NCBI GenBank assembly: GCA_045588485.1
Contig: JAZNEI010000014.1
Location: forward strand, 21,150-85,149
Source: HGM04593 sp045588485
GTDB taxonomy: Bacteria > Bacteroidota > Bacteroidia > Bacteroidales > Bacteroidaceae
DNA: 64,000 nucleotides
Direction of reading: 5' to 3'
Part shown: piece by piece, positions 59,233 to 64,000 of the stretch
Layout: each line of letters opens with the position of its first letter
Numbering within the stretch: position 1 is the first letter of the stretch
Notes under the pieces: model-generated
Told to the model about the DNA's origin: nothing
Databases searched by the model: none
What the model saw: the letters and a program-made list of their open reading frames with translations, nothing else
Translations under genes and position numbers: made by a program

Positions 59233-60249
59233 ATGAAGAAGAATCTGACATTCATTACAATGGTTGCCGCAACCCTGCTTTGCTCGTGCGGCAGTGAGAC
59301 CAAAACAGGTGAGACAACAGCACAAGAGGTAACAAAGCCCAATGTTAAGATTGCCCAAGTTACAGCACAGATGGTTCCTCAAACCGAGAGATTCGCAACA
59401 ACTGTTGAGGCTGAGGTTAAGAACAACATCATCCCCAATGCACCCTTGCGCATCGATAATATACTCGTTGAGGTTGGCGACAATGTAGTAAAGGGTCAAA
59501 AATTGGTAGAGCTTGATGCAAGCAACCTCGAGCAGTTGACACTTCAGATTGAGAACCAGCGCATAGAGTTCAACCGTGTAGCCGAGTTATACAAGGTGGG
59601 CGGTGCCTCAAAAGCAGAGTATGACAATGCAAAGACTGCGCTCGACGTGAACGAGAAGGCACTTAAGAACCGTCTGGAAAATACAGTACTCGTCAGTCCC
59701 ATTAATGGTGTTGTATCGGCACGTAACTACGACAACGGCGATATGTACGGTGGACAGCCCATCCTTGTAGTAGAGCAGATTACTCCCGTAAAGATGAAGG
59801 TTAACGTAAGCGAGAAGTATTACTCTAAAGTTAAGAAGGGTGCCGATGTAGAGCTTCAGTTCGAGACCTACGGCGACGAGACATTCACAGGTAAGGTAAA
59901 TATTGTTTATCCCACAATAGACCCAACAACACATACATTCCCTGTCGAGATTACCCTATCTAACAACGACCGTCGCGTACGTCCCGGCATGTTCGGACAC
60001 GCAACAATCAACTTTGGCGAAGCAAGTCACGTTGTAGTACCCGATGCAGCAGTTATCAAACAGGCCGGTAGCGGCGACTACTATATCTACACATACTCTA
60101 ACGGCAAGGTAAGCTACGACAAGATACAGATAGGTAAGCGTATGGACGACAAGTACGAGCTTATCTCGGGTGTTGCATCAGGTGCCGAAGTAGTTATAGC
60201 AGGCCAGAATGCACTTGCAAACGGAGTTGAAGTAAATGTAATAAAGTAA
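59233..60249 (+). CDS. RND efflux periplasmic adaptor (membrane fusion protein)
   Basis: A 338-residue lipoprotein-type adaptor. The lipobox is ATLLCSCG (Cys near 18). The barrel-sandwich domain is split by a coiled-coil hairpin: IIPNAPLRIDNILVEVGDNVVKGQKLVELDAS and ENTVLVSPINGVVSARNYDNGDMY. The beta-barrel follows (PVKMKVNVSEKYYSKVKKG), and ITLSNNDRRVRPGMFGHATINF is the family motif. It links the RND pump to TolC. Intergenic spacing is 13 bases to tolC and 26 to the pump gene. Confidence 0.95.
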   Translation: MKKNLTFITMVAATLLCSCGSETKTGETTAQEVTKPNVKIAQVTAQMVPQTERFATTVEAEVKNNIIPNAPLRIDNILVEVGDNVVKGQKLVELDASNLEQLTLQIENQRIEFNRVAELYKVGGASKAEYDNAKTALDVNEKALKNRLENTVLVSPINGVVSARNYDNGDMYGGQPILVVEQITPVKMKVNVSEKYYSKVKKGADVELQFETYGDETFTGKVNIVYPTIDPTTHTFPVEITLSNNDRRVRPGMFGHATINFGEASHVVVPDAAVIKQAGSGDYYIYTYSNGKVSYDKIQIGKRMDDKYELISGVASGAEVVIAGQNALANGVEVNVIK

Positions 60250-60275
60250 CAAACACAACATAAAAACGACACTAT

Positions 60276-63200
60276 ATGAGTATTTATGAAAGTTCAGTAA
60301 GAAAACCGATAATGACATCGCTATGTTTCTTAGCGATTGCACTATTCGGTATATTCTCACTATCGAAACTGCCTATTGACCTTATGCCGGATATCGAGAC
60401 AAATACCATTATGGTATTTACCTACTATTCCGGAGCAAGTGCCGAAGATATTGAGAACAATGTGACACGTCCTCTCGAGAACACCCTTAACTCGACCGAG
60501 CATCTTAAGCACATCACATCAAACTCACGTGAGAATGTATCAGTAATCACATTGGAGTTCGAGTTTGGTTACGATATTGACGACCTGACGAATGATGTAC
60601 GCGATAAACTTGATATGGTAGCATCGTCACTACCCGATGATGCAAACAACCCTATCATCTTCAAGTTCTCTACCGATATGATTCCTATTATGATGATTTC
60701 GGTAAAGGCCGAGGAGAGTCAGGCGGCACTTTACAAGATTCTCGACGATAACATCGTGAATCCCCTTGCACGTATCGAGGGTGTAGGTACCGTGTCAATC
60801 AGCGGTGCTCCCGAGCGCGAGATTAACATTTATATGGATCCCGTTAAGATGGAGGCATATAATATCTCGGTAGAGGCTGTCAGCTCGGTTATCTCGGCCG
60901 AGAACCGCAACATCCCCGGCGGTACATTCGATATTGGTAACAACACCTATTCATTGCGCGTCGAGGGAGAGTTCAAGAATCCTCAGGATATGATGAACCT
61001 TGTTGTTGGCACACGCAATGGTGCAAATATTTACCTGCGCGACGTTGCTCGTATTGTCGACAATGTGCAGGAGCGCGCACAGCGCAGTTTCACCGATGGA
61101 AAGCAAGGAGCGATGATTATCGTTCAGAAGCAGTCGGGTGGAAACTCTGTTGCCATTGCCAATGCTGTTCGTGAAGAGCTTCCCATACTACAGAAGCGTC
61201 TCCCCTCTGATGTCGAACTTGACATTATCGTAGATACATCCGAGAACATTGTACAGACAGTGAATACTCTTACCGACACTATCCGCGATGCGCTTATCTT
61301 CGTGGTATTGGTGGTATTTATATTCTTAGGACGTTGGAGAGCAACCGTTATCGTTGCCATCACAATCCCCTTCTCGTTGGTAGCATCATTCATCTACCTT
61401 TTTGCAACCGACGGTTCAATCAACATGATATCACTCTCTTGTTTGAGTATTGCTATCGGTTCTGTGGTGGACGATGCCATTGTGGTACTCGAGAACGTAA
61501 CAACACACATCGAGCGTGGTTCAAGCCCTTATAATGCAGCCGTTCACGGAACAAATGAGGTGGGTACCTCGGTTATGGCATCTACATTGACAATGTTTGC
61601 CGTATTCTTCCCGTTGACAATGGTTACAGGTATGGCCGGTGTGCTCTTCAAGCAGCTCGGTTGGATGATGTGTATCATCATGCTCATCTCGTTGATTGCT
61701 TCACTTACACTGACACCTATGATGTGTGCCAAGATGCTTAAGTTACAGAAGAAACAGAGCAAACTGTTCTTAAAGATATACACACCTATACAGAAAGGTC
61801 TCGACTTTATTGACGATACATACGCAAAGATGATTGACTATGCAGTTCGTCATCGTTGGACAGTGCTTAGTGGCTGTTTCGGCCTCTTTGCTGTGAGTTT
61901 GCTTTTGGCCGGCGGTATTAAGAGTGAGTTCTTCCCTGCAAATGATAATGCACGAGCATCGGCCACTATCGAGTTGCCAATAGGTACACGTGTTGAGCAC
62001 TCACAGGATATTGCGCTTAAACTTACCAATCTGTGGAAAGAGCGTTACGGTGAGGACCTTAAGGCTTGTAACTTCACTGTTGGTCAGGCTGACGAGAACA
62101 ACACCTTTGCATCGCTCCGTGACAATGGTTCGCACATTATCAGTTTCAATATGAGTTTTGTTCCCTCTGACCAGCGCGAACTATCAATCAATGAGATTTG
62201 CGACCAGATGCGTGCCGATGTAAAAATGTACCCCGAAATTGCACGAAGCAACATCTCATCGGGTCAGCAGGGAATGGGTGGACAGAGTGCCGCTACATTC
62301 GAAATCTACGGTCACGACTTCAACGAGACCGACAAGATTGCCAAAGAGCTTGCCGACAAACTGCGCAGCAACGAAATGTTTACACAGGTTATCATAAGCC
62401 GTAGCGACTACCAGCCCGAGTATCAGGTAGAGTTCGACCGTGAGAAGTTGGCTATGCATGGACTGAACCTAAGCACCGCAGCTACCTACCTGCGTAACCG
62501 ATATAATGGTTCATTGGCAACATATTTCCGCGAGGATGGTGACGAGTACGATGTTAAGGTTCGTTACGAGCCCGAGAGCCGTACAAGCATCGAGGCCATA
62601 GAAAACATTGTTATCTACTCGTCTACAGGCAAGCCCGTACGTATCAAAGAGCTTGGTAAGGTAGTACAGAAGGATACACCTCCTACTATCGAGCGTAAAG
62701 ACCGTGAGCGTATCGTAACCGTTGACGGAGTGCTTGCAGCAGATGCTGTTCTTAGCGACGGTGTTGCGTACGGTGAATCTGTTATTGACAAAATGGAGAT
62801 TCCTTCGGGTATTGCAGTACAGGTAGCCGGTTCTTACGAGGACCAGCAGGATTCTAACCGTGACCTTGGTCAGTTAGGTTTGATTATCCTTATACTCGTA
62901 TTCATCGTAATGGCATCTCAGTTCGAGTCGCTCACCTATCCCTTCATCCTTATGTTCTCGGTGCTGTTCGCACTCAGCGGTGTGCTCATCGGACTATTTG
63001 TAACAGGTTCGAACCTTAACATCATGTCAATGTTGGGAGGTATCATGCTAATCGGTATGGTTGTGAAGAACGGTATTGTGCTTATCGACTATATTATGCT
63101 GTTGCGCGAGCGCGGATTAGGTATTATTCAGGCCTGTGTAGGTGCGGCAAAGAGTCGTCTGCGTCCTGTGCTTATGACAACATGTACTACAATCCTTGGT

Positions 63201-63446
63201 ATGGTGCCTATGGCTGTCAGCCAGGGTGTAGGAGCCGAGATGTGGCGACCTCTTGGTGTTGCCGTAATCGGTGGTCTTTTAGTATCTACTATAATGACAC
63301 TTATATATGTTCCCGCAATGTACTGTGTATTTGCCGGTGTAGGTATCAAGAACCGTCGCCGTAACCTTAAGAAGCAGCGCGAGCTTGCAGCCTACTGGAG
63401 CGAACACAAACACGAGGAGCAGTTGAAGCATAAGGACAGAAACTAA
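60276..63446 (+). CDS. RND-family efflux pump, inner-membrane transporter (HAE1-like)
   Basis: A 1056-residue transporter with 12 spans and two large periplasmic loops. VVDDAIVVLENVTTHIERG near residue 397 holds the Asp-Asp pair of the proton relay in span 4, and IVVKNGIVLIDYIMLLRERG is the span-10 counterpart with its Lys-Asn. The N-terminal SSVRKPIMTSLCFLAIALFGIFSLSKLPIDLMPDIETNTI is standard for hydrophobic/amphiphilic efflux pumps. It exports toxic small molecules or envelope lipids by proton exchange. The substrate is not known. It ends 74 bases before the PG0541-family gene, with a hairpin between. Confidence 0.96.
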   Translation: MSIYESSVRKPIMTSLCFLAIALFGIFSLSKLPIDLMPDIETNTIMVFTYYSGASAEDIENNVTRPLENTLNSTEHLKHITSNSRENVSVITLEFEFGYDIDDLTNDVRDKLDMVASSLPDDANNPIIFKFSTDMIPIMMISVKAEESQAALYKILDDNIVNPLARIEGVGTVSISGAPEREINIYMDPVKMEAYNISVEAVSSVISAENRNIPGGTFDIGNNTYSLRVEGEFKNPQDMMNLVVGTRNGANIYLRDVARIVDNVQERAQRSFTDGKQGAMIIVQKQSGGNSVAIANAVREELPILQKRLPSDVELDIIVDTSENIVQTVNTLTDTIRDALIFVVLVVFIFLGRWRATVIVAITIPFSLVASFIYLFATDGSINMISLSCLSIAIGSVVDDAIVVLENVTTHIERGSSPYNAAVHGTNEVGTSVMASTLTMFAVFFPLTMVTGMAGVLFKQLGWMMCIIMLISLIASLTLTPMMCAKMLKLQKKQSKLFLKIYTPIQKGLDFIDDTYAKMIDYAVRHRWTVLSGCFGLFAVSLLLAGGIKSEFFPANDNARASATIELPIGTRVEHSQDIALKLTNLWKERYGEDLKACNFTVGQADENNTFASLRDNGSHIISFNMSFVPSDQRELSINEICDQMRADVKMYPEIARSNISSGQQGMGGQSAATFEIYGHDFNETDKIAKELADKLRSNEMFTQVIISRSDYQPEYQVEFDREKLAMHGLNLSTAATYLRNRYNGSLATYFREDGDEYDVKVRYEPESRTSIEAIENIVIYSSTGKPVRIKELGKVVQKDTPPTIERKDRERIVTVDGVLAADAVLSDGVAYGESVIDKMEIPSGIAVQVAGSYEDQQDSNRDLGQLGLIILILVFIVMASQFESLTYPFILMFSVLFALSGVLIGLFVTGSNLNIMSMLGGIMLIGMVVKNGIVLIDYIMLLRERGLGIIQACVGAAKSRLRPVLMTTCTTILGMVPMAVSQGVGAEMWRPLGVAVIGGLLVSTIMTLIYVPAMYCVFAGVGIKNRRRNLKKQRELAAYWSEHKHEEQLKHKDRN

Positions 63447-63453
63447 AAAAACA

Positions 63454-63491
63454 CTTTATGAGGCAGGCTCTCAAATGCCTGCTTCATAAAG
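63454..63491 (+). terminator. Hairpin between the RND gene and the PG0541-family gene
   Basis: CTTTATGAGGCAGGC (63454-63468) pairs with GCCTGCTTCATAAAG (63477-63491) with one wobble. No T run follows, so it may be an RNA-stability or partial-termination element that lowers the level of the last gene. Confidence 0.7.
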
Positions 63492-63519
63492 ATAATATTG
63501 ATAAATAAACGAACAGAAT

Positions 63520-63813
63520 ATGAAAAGTATATTCATCACATTCGATATATCTCACAAGGAAGATATTATAAGTATGCTCGAGCATAACAACTGCCGTGGT
63601 TTCTCATTCTTCGACCAGATGCAGGGACGAGGCAGCCGTACAGGTGATCCCCACTACGGTTCTCATGCATGGCCTTCGATGTGCGGTGGTATTATCTCAA
63701 TTGTAGATGACAACAAAGTCGAGAGAATATTGGCCGAAATAAAAAAGATGGATAATGATGCGCCTCAGCTTGGTCTGAGAGCATTTGTTTGGAACATCGA
63801 GCAGAGTTATTGA
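63520..63813 (+). CDS. PG0541-family PII-like transporter-associated protein
   Basis: A 97-residue protein: MKSIFITFDISHKEDIISML, then NNCRGFSFFDQMQGRGSRTGDPHYGSHAWPSMCGGIISIVDD and LGLRAFVWNIEQSY. The order and the G-R-G-S-R-T-G-D-P-H-Y-G-S-H-A-W-P segment match the PG0541 family, small PII-like ferredoxin-fold proteins found beside RND efflux operons in Bacteroidota. It may sense a small molecule and modulate the pump, by analogy with PII proteins; this is unproven. It is the last gene of the operon. Confidence 0.85.
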   Translation: MKSIFITFDISHKEDIISMLEHNNCRGFSFFDQMQGRGSRTGDPHYGSHAWPSMCGGIISIVDDNKVERILAEIKKMDNDAPQLGLRAFVWNIEQSY

Positions 63814-64000
63814 TAAATACAATAGCATTATAATAATCAAAGGCATCCACCCCAATATTGGGTATGACTTTTAATTTTTAACTGATTGATTTTCAGTGTT
63901 AGTTTTTACGAAAATCGCTAAATCCTACATATAAGGCTACATGATGGTCGTAAATAAGCCAACTAACTACGAATGCAAAGATATATAAATCTTGCCAAAG
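63814..64000. other. Right-edge intergenic sequence
   Basis: No gene within these 187 bases. CCCAATATTGGG (within 63851-63862) is a 12-bp palindrome. On the minus strand TATCTTTG near 63978-63985 fits a -7 box, but its -33 would lie close to or outside the edge, and no minus-strand gene follows. A gene outside the window may start here. Confidence 0.35.

Overview
The window is bacterial chromosome from the order Bacteroidales. Family level cannot be fixed from sequence alone. The evidence is Bacteroidota-type promoters (TTTG about 20 bases before TAnnTTTG), two proteins ending in type IX secretion (T9SS) sorting tails, a gldE-like gene next to ssb, NigD-like, DUF5723 and DUF4924 families, and the thiamin gene order TPP riboswitch, TonB receptor, PnuC, thiamin diphosphokinase. 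No tRNA, rRNA or CRISPR array was seen.

Layout. 1-4376: core genes (metH start, smpB, a Yip1-like protein, a NigD-like lipoprotein) and a NifU-like scaffold paired with a GGGtGRT-family protein. 4377-13700: an accessory region holding a resolvase remnant, an ATPase/STAS switch pair, an ECF sigma factor divergent from an S24-type repressor, dispersed repeats, two displaced copies of the 3' end of the GGGtGRT gene, two inverted copies of a small YIG-like gene, and a DUF3791/DUF3990/DUF3791 plus phospholipase-D-like nuclease module between two direct repeats of about 248 bp. 13700-21500: a secreted GH16 enzyme, an orphan ABC permease with an ECF sigma factor and a membrane protein, and a second ECF sigma factor with a small protein. 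21700-28200: fmt, a ClC transporter, tsaC, prfC, DUF4924 and LysE genes. 28300-34030: an outer-membrane and lipoprotein pair, HdeD-like, gldE-like and ssb. 34300-38140: HU, a 30-residue ribosomal-type protein, RNase G, a nuclease-like fragment, comF and recX.

38340-45140 holds two amino-acid and cofactor units under RNA control. The first is a threonine unit (PGM-like probable homoserine kinase, then thrC) preceded by a 35-codon leader with 13 Thr codons. The second is a thiamin uptake unit under a TPP riboswitch. 45178-52960 (minus strand) carries an AlkD-like protein, an acetyltransferase, a small protein, a frameshifted T9SS protein, an RluA-type pseudouridine synthase and a GH110 galactosidase. 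53210-63813 (plus strand) carries secA, a conserved acidic protein, and a TetR-TolC-MFP-RND efflux operon ending in a PII-like PG0541-family gene. A perfect inverted repeat overlaps the tetR promoter.

The most unusual observations are the triplicated 3' end of the GGGtGRT gene, with differences only at synonymous third positions in the outer copy; the repeat-flanked toxin/nuclease module lying between the displaced copies; and the threonine leader peptide. Four genes carry apparent frameshifts. Real decay and assembly error cannot be told apart here.
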